DNA from: Pseudomonas hygromyciniae
Lineage (GTDB): Bacteria > Pseudomonadota > Gammaproteobacteria > Pseudomonadales > Pseudomonadaceae
Direction: 5' to 3'
DNA length: 64,000 nucleotides
NCBI RefSeq assembly: GCF_016925675.1
Contig: NZ_CP070506.1
Span: forward strand, 3,532,501 to 3,596,500
The translations under genes were made by a program, and so were the position numbers. Shown piece by piece: positions 51,504-64,000 of this stretch. How positions within the stretch are numbered: position 1 is the stretch's first letter; every line of letters begins with the position of its first letter. The notes under the pieces are model-generated. The model was not told where the DNA came from. It worked only from the letters and a program-made list of their open reading frames with translations, and did no database searches.

Positions 51504-51601
51504 TCATGTGCTGACGCCTTGAAGGCTGTGTTGATGCACATGAATAACAAGATTCCATTAGCCACGCCCGCTGACAACGGGCCAACGAAGAACTTTGAAC
51601 C

Positions 51602-54331
51602 ATGGCCACTATCCACGTAGACGGCAAAGCGCTCGAAGTCGATGGGGCAGACAACCTGTTACAGGCGTGTCTGTCACTAGGCCTCGACATCCCTTATTTC
51701 TGCTGGCACCCCGCGCTTGGTAGCGTCGGTGCCTGCCGCCAGTGTGCGGTCAAGCAGTACACCGATGAAAACGACACCCGTGGTCGTATCGTCATGTCCT
51801 GCATGACGCCAGCCACCGACAACACCTGGATCTCCATCGACGATGAAGAATCCAAGGCGTTCCGCGCCAGCGTTGTCGAGTGGCTGATGACCAACCACCC
51901 CCACGACTGCCCGGTCTGTGAGGAAGGCGGTCACTGCCACCTGCAAGATATGACGGTGATGACCGGCCATAACGAGCGCCGTTATCGCTTTACCAAGCGT
52001 ACCCACCAGAACCAGCAACTGGGCCCGTTCATTTCCCACGAAATGAACCGCTGCATCGCTTGCTATCGCTGCGTACGCTTCTATAAAGACTACGCCGGCG
52101 GCACCGACCTCGGCGTATTCGGCGCCCACGACAACGTGTACTTCGGTCGCGTTGAAGACGGCGTGCTCGAAAGCGAGTTCTCCGGCAACCTCACCGAGGT
52201 CTGCCCGACCGGTGTGTTTACCGACAAGACTCACTCCGAGCGCTACAACCGTAAGTGGGACATGCAGTTCTCGCCGAGCATCTGCCATGGCTGCTCCAGC
52301 GGTTGCAACATCTCCCCGGGCGAGCGCTACGGTGAACTGCGTCGCATCGAAAACCGCTTCAACGGTTCGGTCAACCAGTACTTCCTGTGCGACCGTGGCC
52401 GTTTCGGCTATGGCTACGTCAACCGCGAAGACCGTCCGCGCCAACCGTTGCTGGCCGATGGCGCCAAGCTGAGCCTGGACGCCGCGCTGGATAAAGCCGC
52501 CGACCTGCTGCGCGGCCGTAACATCGTCGGTATCGGTTCGCCACGCGCCAGCCTCGAAAGCAACTACGCGTTGCGCGAGCTGGTCGGTGCCGAGCACTTC
52601 TACAGTGGTATCGAAGCCGCTGAGCTGGAGCGCATCCGCCTGGTCCTCCAGGTGCTGAACGACAGCCCGTTGCCCGTGCCGAACATGCGCGACATCGAAG
52701 ACCACGACGCAATCTTCGTGCTCGGTGAAGACCTGACCCAGACCGCTGCCCGCATCGCCCTGTCCCTGCGCCAGTCGGTCAAAGGCAAGGCCGAAGAAAT
52801 GGCCGACGCCATGCGCGTGCAGCCTTGGCTCGACGCCGCGGTGAAAAACATCGGCCAGCACGCGCTGAACCCGCTGTTTATTGCAAGCCTGGCTGAAACC
52901 AAGCTCGACGATATCGCCGAAGAATGCGTGCACGCAGCACCAGACGACCTGGCCCGCATCGGTTTCGCCGTGGCCCACGCCCTTGACGCCAGCGCACCTG
53001 CCGTCGAAGGCCTGGACGCAGAAGCCGTGGCCCTGGCCCAGCGCATCGCCGACGCCCTGCTGGCGGCCAAGCGTCCATTGATCATTGCCGGTACCTCATT
53101 GGGTTCCAAAGCGCTGATCGAAGCCGCCGCCAACATCGCCAAAGCCCTGAAGCTGCGCGAGAAGAACGGTTCCATCAGCCTGGTCGTACCGGAAGCCAAC
53201 AGCCTTGGCCTGGCCATGCTCGGCGGAGATTCCGTGGACGCAGCCCTGCAAGCGGTGATCGACGGCAATGCCGACGCCATCGTGGTGCTGGAAAACGACC
53301 TGTACACCCGCACCGATGCCGCCAAGGTTGACGCTGCACTAAATGCCGCCAAAGTCCTGATCGTCGCCGATCACCAGAAGACTGCCACCAGCGACCGTGC
53401 CCACCTGGTACTGCCAGCCGCTACCTTCGCTGAAGGCGACGGTACCCTGGTCAGCCAGGAAGGCCGCGCCCAGCGCTTCTTCCAGGTGTTCGATCCGAAG
53501 TACATGGACGCCAGCATCCTGGTTCATGAAGGCTGGCGCTGGCTGCATGCCCTGCGCGCAACCCTGCTGAACCAGCCGATCGACTGGACCCAACTTGACC
53601 ACGTCACCGCAGCCGTCGCCGCGAGCGCACCGCAACTGGCGCGTATCGTCGATGCTGCACCGTCCGCGTCGTTCCGGATCAAGGGCATGAAGCTGGCCCG
53701 TGAGCCGCTGCGTTACTCCGGGCGTACCGCCATGCGCGCTGACATCAGCGTGCACGAACCGCGTACCCCGCAAGACAACGACACCGCGTTTGCCTTCTCC
53801 ATGGAAGGTTACTCGGGTTCGGTCGAGCCGCGTCAGCAGGTGCCATTTGCCTGGTCGCCGGGCTGGAACTCGCCGCAGGCCTGGAACAAGTTCCAGGACG
53901 AAGTCGGTGGTCATATCCGCGCTGGCGACCCGGGCACCCGCCTGATCGAAAGCACCGGCGACTCGCTGAACTGGTTCGCGGCCGTACCGCGTCCGTTCAA
54001 CCCGGCCCAGGGCACCTGGCAGGTTGTGCCGTTCTTCCATCTGTTCGGCAGCGAAGAGACCTCTTCCAAAGCCGCACCGGTGCAAGAGCGCATTCCACAA
54101 GCCTACGTGTCCGTGGCCAAGTCCGAAGCCGATCGCCTGGGCGTCAACGACGGCGCCCTGCTCAGCTTGAACGTAGCCGGCCAGACCCTGCGTCTGCCGC
54201 TGCGCATCAACGATGAGCTGGGTGCTGGCCTGGTTGCACTGCCAAAGGCCTCGCCGGGATTCCACCGGCAATCTTTGGCAAAACCGTTGACGGTCTGCAG
54301 GAGGCAGCGCAATGACTTGGTTCACTCCTGA
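51602..54331 (+). CDS. nuoG: NADH-quinone oxidoreductase subunit G (C-terminus frameshifted)
   Basis: About 905 residues. N-terminal ferredoxin 2Fe-2S ([18 protein letters not shown]), HxCxxC motif [16 protein letters not shown], 4Fe-4[11 protein letters not shown], extra cluster N7-type [17 protein letters not shown], then a molybdopterin-oxidoreductase-like domain. At CTGCCAAAGGCC one A is missing; the expected end is [20 protein letters not shown] then QEAAQ, stopping at TGA 54313-54315 and overlapping nuoH by ATGA. As given, the frame runs to 54331 with an unrelated tail. Probable sequencing indel. Confidence 0.93.
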   Translation: MATIHVDGKALEVDGADNLLQACLSLGLDIPYFCWHPALGSVGACRQCAVKQYTDENDTRGRIVMSCMTPATDNTWISIDDEESKAFRASVVEWLMTNHPHDCPVCEEGGHCHLQDMTVMTGHNERRYRFTKRTHQNQQLGPFISHEMNRCIACYRCVRFYKDYAGGTDLGVFGAHDNVYFGRVEDGVLESEFSGNLTEVCPTGVFTDKTHSERYNRKWDMQFSPSICHGCSSGCNISPGERYGELRRIENRFNGSVNQYFLCDRGRFGYGYVNREDRPRQPLLADGAKLSLDAALDKAADLLRGRNIVGIGSPRASLESNYALRELVGAEHFYSGIEAAELERIRLVLQVLNDSPLPVPNMRDIEDHDAIFVLGEDLTQTAARIALSLRQSVKGKAEEMADAMRVQPWLDAAVKNIGQHALNPLFIASLAETKLDDIAEECVHAAPDDLARIGFAVAHALDASAPAVEGLDAEAVALAQRIADALLAAKRPLIIAGTSLGSKALIEAAANIAKALKLREKNGSISLVVPEANSLGLAMLGGDSVDAALQAVIDGNADAIVVLENDLYTRTDAAKVDAALNAAKVLIVADHQKTATSDRAHLVLPAATFAEGDGTLVSQEGRAQRFFQVFDPKYMDASILVHEGWRWLHALRATLLNQPIDWTQLDHVTAAVAASAPQLARIVDAAPSASFRIKGMKLAREPLRYSGRTAMRADISVHEPRTPQDNDTAFAFSMEGYSGSVEPRQQVPFAWSPGWNSPQAWNKFQDEVGGHIRAGDPGTRLIESTGDSLNWFAAVPRPFNPAQGTWQVVPFFHLFGSEETSSKAAPVQERIPQAYVSVAKSEADRLGVNDGALLSLNVAGQTLRLPLRINDELGAGLVALPKASPGFHRQSLAKPLTVCRRQRNDLVHS

Positions 54332-55319
54332 AGTGATCGACGTGATCATCTCGGTGGTCAAGGCCATCGTGATCCTGTTGGCCGTGGTCGTCGCGGGCGC
54401 CCTGCTCAGCTTCGTCGAACGTCGCCTGCTGGGCTGGTGGCAGGACCGTTACGGTCCGAACCGCGTTGGCCCATTCGGCATGTTCCAGATCGCTGCCGAC
54501 ATGCTGAAAATGTTCTTCAAGGAAGACTGGACCCCGCCGTTTGCCGACAAGGTGATCTTCACCCTGGCACCGGTCGTGGCCATGAGCGCCTTGCTGATCG
54601 CCTTCGCGATCATCCCGATCACCCCGACCTGGGGCGTGGCGGACCTGAACATCGGCTTGCTGTTCTTCTTCGCCATGGCCGGCCTGTCGGTCTACGCGGT
54701 GCTGTTCGCCGGTTGGGCCAGTAACAACAAATTCGCTCTGTTGGGCAGCTTGCGGGCCTCGGCCCAGACTGTGTCCTACGAAGTGTTCATGGGCCTGGCG
54801 CTGATGGGCATCGTGGTGCAGGTTGGCTCGTTCAACATGCGCGACATCGTTGAGTACCAGGCGCAGAACCTGTGGTTCATCATTCCGCAGTTCTTTGGCT
54901 TCTGTACCTTCTTCATCGCTGGCGTGGCCGTGACTCACCGTCACCCCTTCGACCAGCCGGAAGCGGAACAGGAACTGGCCGACGGTTACCACATTGAATA
55001 CGCCGGCATGAAATGGGGCATGTTCTTCGTCGGTGAGTACATCGGCATCATCTTGATCTCGGCCCTGCTGGTCACGCTGTTCTTCGGCGGCTGGCACGGT
55101 CCGTTCGGCATCCTGCCGCAGTTGGCGTTCTTCTGGTTCTTCCTCAAGACCGCGTTCTTCATCATGTTGTTTATCCTGCTGCGCGCTTCCATTCCGCGTC
55201 CACGATACGACCAGGTGATGGATTTCAGCTGGCGCTTCTGCCTGCCGCTGACCCTGATCAATTTGCTGGTGACTGCTGCCGTTGTGTTGTTGAACACGCC
55301 AGCGGGCGCGGTTCAGTGA
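54312..55319 (+). CDS. nuoH: NADH-quinone oxidoreductase subunit H
   Basis: 335 residues, eight transmembrane helices. Conserved [20 protein letters not shown] and [20 protein letters not shown] (quinone channel and E-channel acidic residues). Bridges the quinone site with the membrane arm. The start lies within the overlap expected with the true nuoG stop. Confidence 0.96.
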   Translation: MTWFTPEVIDVIISVVKAIVILLAVVVAGALLSFVERRLLGWWQDRYGPNRVGPFGMFQIAADMLKMFFKEDWTPPFADKVIFTLAPVVAMSALLIAFAIIPITPTWGVADLNIGLLFFFAMAGLSVYAVLFAGWASNNKFALLGSLRASAQTVSYEVFMGLALMGIVVQVGSFNMRDIVEYQAQNLWFIIPQFFGFCTFFIAGVAVTHRHPFDQPEAEQELADGYHIEYAGMKWGMFFVGEYIGIILISALLVTLFFGGWHGPFGILPQLAFFWFFLKTAFFIMLFILLRASIPRPRYDQVMDFSWRFCLPLTLINLLVTAAVVLLNTPAGAVQ

Positions 55320-55330
55320 GGATTTGACCC

Positions 55331-55879
55331 ATGTTCAAATATATTGGCGACATCGTTAAGGGTACCGGTACCCAGTTGCGAAGCCTGGTGATGGTTTTCG
55401 GCCATGGCTTTCGCAAACGCGACACCCTGCAATACCCGGAAGAAGCGGTGTACCTGCCGCCGCGCTATCGCGGCCGTATCGTGCTGACCCGCGACCCCGA
55501 TGGCGAAGAGCGTTGCGTAGCCTGCAACCTGTGCGCCGTGGCGTGCCCGGTTGGCTGTATCTCCCTGCAGAAAGCTGAAACCGAAGACGGTCGCTGGTAC
55601 CCGGACTTCTTCCGCATCAACTTCTCGCGCTGCATTTTCTGCGGCCTCTGCGAGGAAGCTTGCCCGACCACCGCGATCCAGCTCACACCGGATTTCGAGA
55701 TGGCCGAGTTCAAACGTCAGGACCTGGTGTACGAGAAAGAAGATCTTTTGATCTCTGGTCCCGGTAAAAACCCTGATTACAACTTCTATCGTGTTGCAGG
55801 TATGGCCGTTGCCGGTAAGCCCAAGGGCGCCGCACAAAACGAAGCCGAGCCGATCAACGTGAAGAGCTTGCTGCCTTAA
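55331..55879 (+). CDS. nuoI: NADH-quinone oxidoreductase subunit I
   Basis: 182 residues. Two 4Fe-4S ferredoxin motifs, [16 protein letters not shown] and [16 protein letters not shown], hold clusters N6a and N6b that pass electrons to NuoB. An amphipathic N-terminus ([19 protein letters not shown]) lies along the membrane. Confidence 0.97.
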   Translation: MFKYIGDIVKGTGTQLRSLVMVFGHGFRKRDTLQYPEEAVYLPPRYRGRIVLTRDPDGEERCVACNLCAVACPVGCISLQKAETEDGRWYPDFFRINFSRCIFCGLCEEACPTTAIQLTPDFEMAEFKRQDLVYEKEDLLISGPGKNPDYNFYRVAGMAVAGKPKGAAQNEAEPINVKSLLP

Positions 55880-55888
55880 GGAAGAAAG

Positions 55889-56392
55889 ATGGAATTCGCT
55901 TTCTATTTCGCATCGGGTATTGCAGTGGTGTCCACGCTTCGCGTGATCACCAACACCAACCCCGTGCACGCCCTGCTCTACCTGATCATTTCGCTGATCG
56001 CCGTGGCCATGACCTTTTTCAGCCTCGGCGCACCGTTTGCCGGTGTCCTGGAAGTGATCGCCTACGCTGGCGCCATCATGGTGCTGTTCGTGTTTGTGGT
56101 GATGATGCTCAACCTGGGGCCGGCTTCGGTCGCCCAGGAGCGCGTCTGGCTCAAGCCCGGCATCTGGCTTGGCCCGGTGATCCTGGCAGCGCTGCTGCTG
56201 GCTGAGCTGCTGTATGTACTGTTCGCTCACCAGAGCGGCCAGGCCATCGGCCACACCACCGTAGACGCCAAGGCCGTGGGCATCAGCCTGTTCGGCCCGT
56301 ACCTGCTGGTGGTCGAACTGGCTTCGATGCTGCTGCTCGCTGCAGCCATCACGGCCTTCCACTTGGGCCGCAACGAAGCCAAGGAGCAATGA
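55889..56392 (+). CDS. nuoJ: NADH-quinone oxidoreductase subunit J
   Basis: 167 residues, five transmembrane helices; conserved helix 3 [20 protein letters not shown] with the pi-bulge region. GGAAGAAAG precedes ATG 55889. Membrane-arm subunit near the quinone site. Confidence 0.95.
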   Translation: MEFAFYFASGIAVVSTLRVITNTNPVHALLYLIISLIAVAMTFFSLGAPFAGVLEVIAYAGAIMVLFVFVVMMLNLGPASVAQERVWLKPGIWLGPVILAALLLAELLYVLFAHQSGQAIGHTTVDAKAVGISLFGPYLLVVELASMLLLAAAITAFHLGRNEAKEQ

Positions 56393-56394
56393 CG

Positions 56395-56699
56395 ATGCCT
56401 GCTATCCCTTTGGAGCATGGTCTGGCGGTCGCCGGCATCCTGTTCTGCCTTGGCCTGGTCGGCCTGATGGTTCGCCGTAACATTCTGTTCGTGTTGATGA
56501 GCCTGGAAATCATGATGAACGCTGCAGCACTGGCGTTCATCGTGGCAGGTGCGCGTTGGGGCCAGCCGGATGGACAAGTCATGTTCATCCTGGTGATCAG
56601 CCTGGCAGCCGCCGAGGCCAGTATTGGCCTGGCGATCCTGCTGCAACTGTATCGTCGCTTCCACACGCTTGATATCGACGCTGCCAGTGAGATGCGCGG

Positions 56700-56703
<4 letters not shown>
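56395..56703 (+). CDS. nuoK: NADH-quinone oxidoreductase subunit K
   Basis: 102 residues from ATG 56395 ([20 protein letters not shown]), the normal length; three transmembrane helices with conserved Glu in [18 protein letters not shown] and in [13 protein letters not shown]. Proton-path subunit. Overlaps nuoL by four bases. Confidence 0.95.
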
Positions 56704-58553
<1,850 letters not shown>

Positions 58554-58608
58554 CTATGTTTAAGTGCACTGCGTACTTTGCGAACTTGCGAAAGGAAACG
58601 AGCCCGTC

Positions 58609-60141
58609 ATGATTCTGCCCTGGCTAATCCTGATCCCCTTTATCGGCGGCCTGCTCTGCTGGATGGGTGAACGCTTCGGCGCCACCCTGCCCCGCTGGAT
58701 TGCGTTGCTGACCATGTCCCTGGAACTCGCACTCGGCCTCTGGCTGTGGGCCCACGGCGACTATTCATTTGCTCCGGCACCGGGTGTCGATCCAACCTTC
58801 GCGCTTGAATTCAAGCACGTCTGGATCGAACGCTTCGGCATCAACGTGCACCTGGCCCTCGACGGCCTGTCGCTGTTGATGATCCTGCTGACCGGCCTGC
58901 TAGGTATCCTCTCGGTACTTTGCTCCTGGAAAGAAATCCAGCGTCACGTGGGCTTCTTCCACCTGAACCTGATGTGGATCCTGGGCGGCGTGGTCGGCGT
59001 GTTCCTCGCCCTCGACCTGTTCATGTTCTTCTTCTTCTGGGAAATGATGCTGGTGCCGATGTACTTCCTCATCGCGCTCTGGGGTCACAGTTCTTCGGAC
59101 GGCAAGAAAACCCGGATCTACGCGGCGACCAAGTTCTTCATCTTCACTCAGGCTTCCGGCCTGATCATGCTGGTGGCGATCCTGGGCCTGGTCCTGGTCA
59201 ACTTCAACAACACCGGCGTGATTACCTTCAACTACGCCGACCTGTTGAAAACCAAGATGTCGATGACCACCGAGTACATCCTCATGCTCGGTTTCTTCAT
59301 CGCCTTCGCAGTGAAGCTGCCGGTTGTACCGTTCCACTCCTGGCTGCCTGACGCTCACGCCCAGGCACCAACCGCAGGTTCCGTGGACCTGGCTGGTATC
59401 CTGTTGAAGACGGCGGCCTACGGCCTGCTGCGTTTCGCCCTGCCGCTGTTCCCGAATGCTTCGGCCGAGTTTGCGCCGATCGCCATGACCCTGGGTCTGA
59501 TCGGGATCTTCTACGGTGCATTCCTGGCCTTCGCGCAAACCGACATCAAGCGTCTGATTGCCTTCTCGTCCGTTTCCCACATGGGTTTCGTATTGATCGG
59601 CATCTACTCCGGCAGCCAACTGGCGTTGCAAGGCGCGGTGATCCAGATGCTGGCTCACGGTGTTTCGGCAGCCGCACTGTTTATCCTCAGTGGCCAGTTG
59701 TACGAGCGCCTGCACACCCGTGACATGCGTGAGATGGGCGGCATCTGGTCGCGTATCGCGTACCTGCCGGCGATCAGCCTGTTCTTTGCCGCCGCGTCTC
59801 TGGGCTTGCCGGGTACGGGTAACTTTGTCGGTGAGTTCCTGATCCTGATGGGCAGCTTCGTCAGTGCGCCATGGATCACCGCGATTGCCACTTCCGGCCT
59901 GGTGTTCGGTTCGGTCTACTCGCTGATCATGATCCACCGCGCCTACTTCGGCCCGACCAAGTCGGACGCCGTCCTCAAAGGGATGGATGCTCGCGAACTG
60001 ATCATGGTGCTCGGCCTTGCGGTACTGCTGGTGTACATCGGCGTGTATCCGCAACCGTTCCTCGACACCTCTGCCGCCACGATGCATGGCGTGCAGCAGT
60101 GGTTGAGCACCGCCTTCACTCAACTCGCTTCGGCCCGGTAA
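58609..60141 (+). CDS. nuoM: NADH-quinone oxidoreductase subunit M
   Basis: 510 residues from ATG 58609 ([20 protein letters not shown]). Antiporter-like subunit with [40 protein letters not shown] and [18 protein letters not shown]. Proton-pumping unit between NuoL and NuoN. GAAAGGAAACG upstream. Confidence 0.96.
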   Translation: MILPWLILIPFIGGLLCWMGERFGATLPRWIALLTMSLELALGLWLWAHGDYSFAPAPGVDPTFALEFKHVWIERFGINVHLALDGLSLLMILLTGLLGILSVLCSWKEIQRHVGFFHLNLMWILGGVVGVFLALDLFMFFFFWEMMLVPMYFLIALWGHSSSDGKKTRIYAATKFFIFTQASGLIMLVAILGLVLVNFNNTGVITFNYADLLKTKMSMTTEYILMLGFFIAFAVKLPVVPFHSWLPDAHAQAPTAGSVDLAGILLKTAAYGLLRFALPLFPNASAEFAPIAMTLGLIGIFYGAFLAFAQTDIKRLIAFSSVSHMGFVLIGIYSGSQLALQGAVIQMLAHGVSAAALFILSGQLYERLHTRDMREMGGIWSRIAYLPAISLFFAAASLGLPGTGNFVGEFLILMGSFVSAPWITAIATSGLVFGSVYSLIMIHRAYFGPTKSDAVLKGMDARELIMVLGLAVLLVYIGVYPQPFLDTSAATMHGVQQWLSTAFTQLASAR

Positions 60142-60148
60142 GAGCGCT

Positions 60149-61612
60149 ATGGAATTCACGATCCAACACTTTATCGCGCTTGCGCCGCTGCTGATTACCA
60201 GCCTCACCATTGTGGTGGTGATGCTGGCAATCGCCTGGCGCCGCAATCACTCGCAGACGTTCCTGCTGTCCACCGCAGGTCTGAACCTGGCCTTGCTGTC
60301 GATTATCCCGGCACTCAAGGTCGCCCCACTGGCGGTGACCCCGCTGGTCATGATCGATGACTTCGCGCTGCTGTACACCGCGTTGATCCTCGTTGCGACA
60401 CTGGCCTGCGTCACCCTCGCCCACGCTTACCTCGGCGAAGGCGGCACTGGCTACCCGGGCAACCGCGAAGAGCTGTACCTGCTGATCCTGCTGGCTGCGG
60501 CCGGCGGTATCGTGCTGGTCAGCGCGCAGCACCTGGCCGGTTTGTTCATCGGCCTGGAACTGCTGTCGATCCCGACCTACGGCCTGGTGGCGTACGCCTT
60601 CTTCAACAAGCGCTCCCTGGAAGCCGGCATCAAGTACATGGTGCTGTCGGCCGCCGGTTCCGCGTTCCTGTTGTTCGGTATGGCCCTGCTCTACGCCGAA
60701 GCCGGTAGCCTGAGCTTCAGCGGTATCGGCCACGCCCTGGCCGCCACCAGCATGCCTGCGCCCATCGCCCAACTCGGCCTGGCGATGATGTTGATTGGCC
60801 TGGCGTTCAAGCTGTCGCTGGTACCGTTCCACCTGTGGACCCCAGACGTGTACGAAGGCGCCCCGGCGCCGGTAGCCGCGTTCCTGGCTACCGCTTCGAA
60901 AGTCGCTGTGTTCGCGGTGATGGTGCGTCTGTTCCAGATCTCCCCTGCCGCCAACACCGGCGTGCTGAGTGATGTGCTGACCGTGATCGCCATCGCGTCG
61001 ATCCTGTTCGGTAACCTGCTGGCCCTGACCCAGAACAACCTCAAGCGTCTGCTGGGTTATTCGTCTATCGCGCACTTCGGCTACCTGCTGATCGCCCTGG
61101 TGGCGAGCAAAGGCCTGGCCGTGGAAGCCATCGGCGTGTACCTGGTCACCTACGTGATCACCAGCCTCGGCGCGTTCGGCGTAATCACCCTGATGTCCTC
61201 GCCTTACAAAGGCCGTGACGCCGACGCCCTGTACGAATACCGCGGCCTGTTCTGGCGCCGTCCGTACCTGACCGCCGTATTGACCGTGATGATGCTGTCC
61301 CTGGCCGGTATCCCGCTGACCGCAGGCTTTATCGGCAAGTTCTACATCGTCGCAACCGGTGTCGAAGCCCACGAGTGGTGGCTGGTTGCCTCCCTGGTGC
61401 TGGGCAGTGCCATCGGCGTGTTCTACTACCTGCGCGTGATGGTCACCCTGTACCTGATCGAGCCAAACCTGCGCCGTGTGGATGCCGAGTTGCACTGGGA
61501 ACAGAAAGCAGGCGGCGTGATGCTGCTGGCTATCGCCCTGCTGGCATTCTTCCTGGGCGTGTACCCACAACCGTTGCTCACCCTGGTGCAGCATGCGGTG
61601 ATGGCAGGTTGA
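60149..61612 (+). CDS. nuoN: NADH-quinone oxidoreductase subunit N
   Basis: 487 residues. Antiporter-like subunit with [40 protein letters not shown] and [18 protein letters not shown]. Last gene of the operon; a terminator follows within 30 bp. Confidence 0.96.
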   Translation: MEFTIQHFIALAPLLITSLTIVVVMLAIAWRRNHSQTFLLSTAGLNLALLSIIPALKVAPLAVTPLVMIDDFALLYTALILVATLACVTLAHAYLGEGGTGYPGNREELYLLILLAAAGGIVLVSAQHLAGLFIGLELLSIPTYGLVAYAFFNKRSLEAGIKYMVLSAAGSAFLLFGMALLYAEAGSLSFSGIGHALAATSMPAPIAQLGLAMMLIGLAFKLSLVPFHLWTPDVYEGAPAPVAAFLATASKVAVFAVMVRLFQISPAANTGVLSDVLTVIAIASILFGNLLALTQNNLKRLLGYSSIAHFGYLLIALVASKGLAVEAIGVYLVTYVITSLGAFGVITLMSSPYKGRDADALYEYRGLFWRRPYLTAVLTVMMLSLAGIPLTAGFIGKFYIVATGVEAHEWWLVASLVLGSAIGVFYYLRVMVTLYLIEPNLRRVDAELHWEQKAGGVMLLAIALLAFFLGVYPQPLLTLVQHAVMAG

Positions 61613-61637
61613 TCGCTTAAGCTCAAGCAGTAAACAG

Positions 61638-61663
61638 AACGGCACCTTAGGGTGCCGTTTTGC
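61638..61663 (+). terminator. Terminator of the nuo operon
   Basis: AACGGCACC-TTAG-GGTGCCGTTTTG, 26 bp after the nuoN stop. Confidence 0.82.
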
Positions 61664-61698
61664 GTTTCTGGGAAAGGTTCAAGCTCCCTGCCCAGCTC

Positions 61699-61712
61699 AA
61701 GGAATATTCCTT
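61699..61712. promoter_or_regulatory. Palindrome upstream of the toxin-antitoxin module
   Basis: AAGGAATATTCCTT is a perfect 14-bp palindrome about 140 bp before the toxin start. It could be an operator bound by the Xre-type antitoxin, but no promoter is clearly paired with it. Confidence 0.35.
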
Positions 61713-61850
61713 ACTGAAATGCCTCCGTGTCTGGCATCTACCTGCCAGAGCCGCTCGTATGGTGTATGCGCTTTAGGAAGAATCCCACGCCAGGTTCACT
61801 TGACCCCTGGCAGATGGGCCACCAAACTATACGCAGGCTACGTACAGAAC

Positions 61851-62195
61851 ATGGATGCTCTATTTATCGAACTGCCGCCCTTTGAGCGGTACCGCAAGGA
61901 CTACCTGACTGACGAACTGTTTCACGGCTTTCAACAAGAGCTAATGAAGAACCCCGAAGCGGGAGCCGTGATGGAAGGCACCGGTGGGTTACGCAAGCTG
62001 CGCTTCGTCGATGAACGACGAAACAAAGGCAAACGGGGTGGATTACGCGTCATCTACTACTGGTGGTCAGGCGGCACTCAATTTTGGTTGTTCACGCTGT
62101 ACGGCAAGCACGAGCAAAGCGACTTGAGCCCACAACACAAAAAAGCCCTCAAGCAACTGCTGGACAGGGAAATCAACGCGAGAGGATTCACATGA
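61851..62195 (+). CDS. higB: RelE/HigB-family toxin
   Basis: 114 residues from ATG 61851 (MDALFIELPPFERYRKDYLT). RelE-superfamily core: LRKLRFVDERRNKGKRGGLR then VIYYWW and FWLFTLYGKHEQSDLSPQHK, with conserved basic residues for mRNA cleavage on the ribosome. The gene comes before its antitoxin and overlaps it by four bases (ATGA), the higBA order. The target is inferred from the family. Confidence 0.88.
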   Translation: MDALFIELPPFERYRKDYLTDELFHGFQQELMKNPEAGAVMEGTGGLRKLRFVDERRNKGKRGGLRVIYYWWSGGTQFWLFTLYGKHEQSDLSPQHKKALKQLLDREINARGFT

Positions 62196-62506
62196 AACGT
62201 GACATTTATTCCGAACTGGTCGAAGGCTTCGATGCCTTGGCCAACGAGCGCCAAGGCAAGGTCACCCTACGTACTCATACCGTGCAGCAAAACAAACTGG
62301 CCCCTCTTACCGCTGAAGACGTGATTGCAGTACGACAACAACTCAATCTTTCCCGTGCTGTATTTGCCATGTACCTACGCACCAATACACGCACCCTGGA
62401 AAACTGGGAGCAAGGTCGCGCACGCCCCAATGCCCAGGCAGCCACGCTGATTCGTCTGGTATCAAAATTTCCGGATACGGTGGAGCGCCTGGCGTTGCTT
62501 AGCTGA
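62192..62506 (+). CDS. higA: HigA-family Xre-type antitoxin
   Basis: 104 residues from ATG 62192. An N-terminal ~50-residue part is followed by an Xre helix-turn-helix (~50-95: AEDVIAVRQQLNLSRAVFAM, LRTNTRTLENWEQGRARPNA), typical of HigA antitoxins that repress their own operon. Coupled translation with the toxin supports a genuine module. Confidence 0.88.
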   Translation: MKRDIYSELVEGFDALANERQGKVTLRTHTVQQNKLAPLTAEDVIAVRQQLNLSRAVFAMYLRTNTRTLENWEQGRARPNAQAATLIRLVSKFPDTVERLALLS

Positions 62507-62537
62507 TCGTAGGTGAAGCGATCTTTCGCACATCAGC

Positions 62538-62565
62538 AAAAACGGCACCTCACGGTGCCGTTTTG
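62538..62565. terminator. Bidirectional terminator between higA and the sugar-binding protein
   Basis: AAAACGGCACC-TCAC-GGTGCCGTTTT, symmetrical, between convergent genes. Its stem matches that of the nuo terminator at 61638 (ACGGCACC/GGTGCCGT), so the module may have arrived with a duplicated terminator. Confidence 0.8.
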
Positions 62566-62579
62566 CTATCCGCCCTACC

Positions 62580-64000
62580 TCACTTGCGCGCCGCCTCCCA
62601 CGACTTGAGCAAGTCCGCATAGTTCACGGTTTCACCCTTGGGCTTCTCGTTCGCCAGTTTCGGCTTCGGTGCGCCCGGCTGGTCGAACCAGTACTGGGCA
62701 TCGCGCTCGGGGTTCATTTTCGGTCCGCAGATCGGCTGCACCTTGGAGCGCTCCAGGCGCGTCATGATCGCGTCCTGGTCCTTGGCCAGGCCATCCAGCG
62801 CTTGTTGCGGGGTTTTCTCGCCGCTGGCGGCTTCCGAAATGTGGCTCCACCACAGTTGGGCCAGGCGCGGATAATCCGGCACGTTGGTGCCGGTCGGTGT
62901 CCACTGCACCCGCGCCGGGCTGCGGTAGAACTCCACCAGTCCGCCGAGTTTGGGGGCCAGGTCGGTCATGGCCTGGGAGTTGATGTCGGATTCGCGGATG
63001 GGCGTCAGGCCGACGATGGTTTTTTTCAGGGAAACGGTTTTCGACGTCACGAACTGCGCGTAGAGCCAAGCCGCGAGTTTTTGTTTTTTCAGGCGTGGAC
63101 TTGAGGAACGTCCAGGACCCCACGTCCTGATACCCCAGCTTCATCCCCTCCTCCCAATACGGCCCGCGTGGCGACGGCGCCATGCGCCACTTCGGCGTAC
63201 CGTCGGCATTCATCACCGGCAGGCCGGGCTTGGTCATGTCAGCGGTAAAGGCGGTGTACCAAAAGATCTGCTGGGCGATGTTGCCTTGAGACGGCACCGG
63301 CCCGGACTCGGAGAAAGTCATGCCCGCCGCTTCCGGTGGCGCATAGGCGCGCATCCAGTCGACATACTTCTGCGTGGCAAATACCGCAGCCGGGCCGTTG
63401 GTGTCGCCGCCACGGGTCACGCTGGACCCCACCGGGTGGCAGTCCTCGACCCGTATCCCCCACTCGTCCACCGGCAAGCCGTTGGGCAGGCCCTTGTCGC
63501 CGCCACCAGCCATGGAAAACCAGGCATCGGTAAAGCGCCAACCCAGGGAAGGATCCTTCTTGCCGTAGTCCATATGCCCATACACGCGCTTACCGTCGAT
63601 TTCCTTGACGTCTTCACTGAAGAACTTGGCGATATCCTCGTAGGCCGACCAGTTCACCGGCACGCCCAGCTCATAGCCGTACTTTTCCTTGAACTTGGCC
63701 TTGAGGTCGGCGCGCTCGAACCAGTCGGCACGGAACCAGTAGAGGTTGGCGAACTGCTGGTCGGGCAACTGATAGATCTTGCCGTCCGGCGCGGTGGTAA
63801 ACGAGATACCGATAAAGTCCTTGAGGTCCAGGGTCGGCGAGGTGAAGTCCTTGCCTTCATTGGCCATCAGGTCGGTGATGGATTCGGTCTTGCCATAGCG
63901 AAAGTGCGTGCCAATCAGGTCGGAATCGTTGACCCAACCGTCATAGATATTCTTGTCCGACTGCATCTGGGTTTGCAGTTTCTCCACCACGTCGCCTTCC
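62580..64000 (-). pseudogene. ABC transporter sugar-binding protein, partial and frameshifted as sequenced
   Basis: Leftward gene open to the right window edge. The visible part is a large family-1 solute-binding protein of the long type (>470 residues): FANLYWFRADWFERADLKAK, GWRFTDAWFSMAGGGDKGL, VFATQKYVDWMRAYAPPEAA, then WTFLKSTPEK. There an extra A (run at ~63091-63096, six instead of five; expected EKQKLAAWLYAQFVTSKTVS) shifts the frame; the C-terminal part (TSKTVSLKKTIVGLTPIRES to 62580) is intact in another frame. Likely a periplasmic binder for a carbohydrate or glycerol importer; the substrate is not determined. Probably a sequencing indel. Confidence 0.82.

Overview
The window is chromosomal DNA from a Pseudomonas, most likely of the P. 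fluorescens group. The gene order cysG-serS-crcB-rarA-lolA-ftsK / aat-bpt-infA-clpA-clpS-cspD-icd-idh-mnmA-hflD-purB / aceA-nuoA-N follows the arrangement I know from P. aeruginosa and its relatives. It also carries fluorescens-type REP doublets (TGTGGGAGCGGGCTTGCTCG and a TGTAGGAGCGAGC variant), a fused NuoCD, a monomeric NADP-isocitrate dehydrogenase beside the dimeric one, and DUF1654, a Pseudomonas phage family.

Positions 1-15,675 are the integrase end of a prophage or phage-derived island. A tyrosine integrase and a DUF4224 excisionase-like gene end about 130 bp from the 3' end of a tRNA-Ser(UGA) gene, the presumed attachment site, so the element continues leftward out of the window. An SOS-box-controlled DUF1654 gene and an operator-studded rightward promoter (about 908-959) precede an early operon with a coiled-coil protein, a RecT annealase and a YqaJ-type exonuclease. 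No structural genes are in view. Among the rightward phage genes sit leftward, AT-richer cargo genes: a protein with a HEPN-like R-x5-H motif, and a one-TM membrane protein. The most striking object is a phage cytosine-C5 methyltransferase gene of which only the first ~27 codons and the last ~110 codons remain; between them lies an intact gene resembling ScoMcrA-type SRA+HNH modification-dependent endonucleases.

Positions 15,676-61,612 are core genome: yccA; tusDCB-tusE and ybiB (tRNA 2-thiolation); a glutathionyl-hydroquinone reductase; a leftward cysG/serS/crcB/rarA/lolA/ftsK block; N-end-rule genes (aat, bpt, clpA, clpS); infA and cspD; icd and idh; a Nudix gene, mnmA, hflD and purB; the L16 hydroxylase gene roxA and a GNAT; a secretin-like periplasmic protein; aceA; and the complete 13-gene nuo operon with an upstream Anr/FNR box. 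Positions 61,851-62,506 hold a toxin-first RelE/HigB-HigA module, and the window ends in a leftward, edge-truncated ABC sugar-binding protein.

Single-base length errors in homopolymer runs occur in at least rarA (three), lolA, nuoB, nuoG and the sugar-binding protein. Since lolA is normally essential and both nuo reading frames are otherwise intact, I read most of these as sequencing or assembly indels rather than true pseudogenes. The same caution applies to the G10 tract and the methyltransferase frameshift in the prophage.
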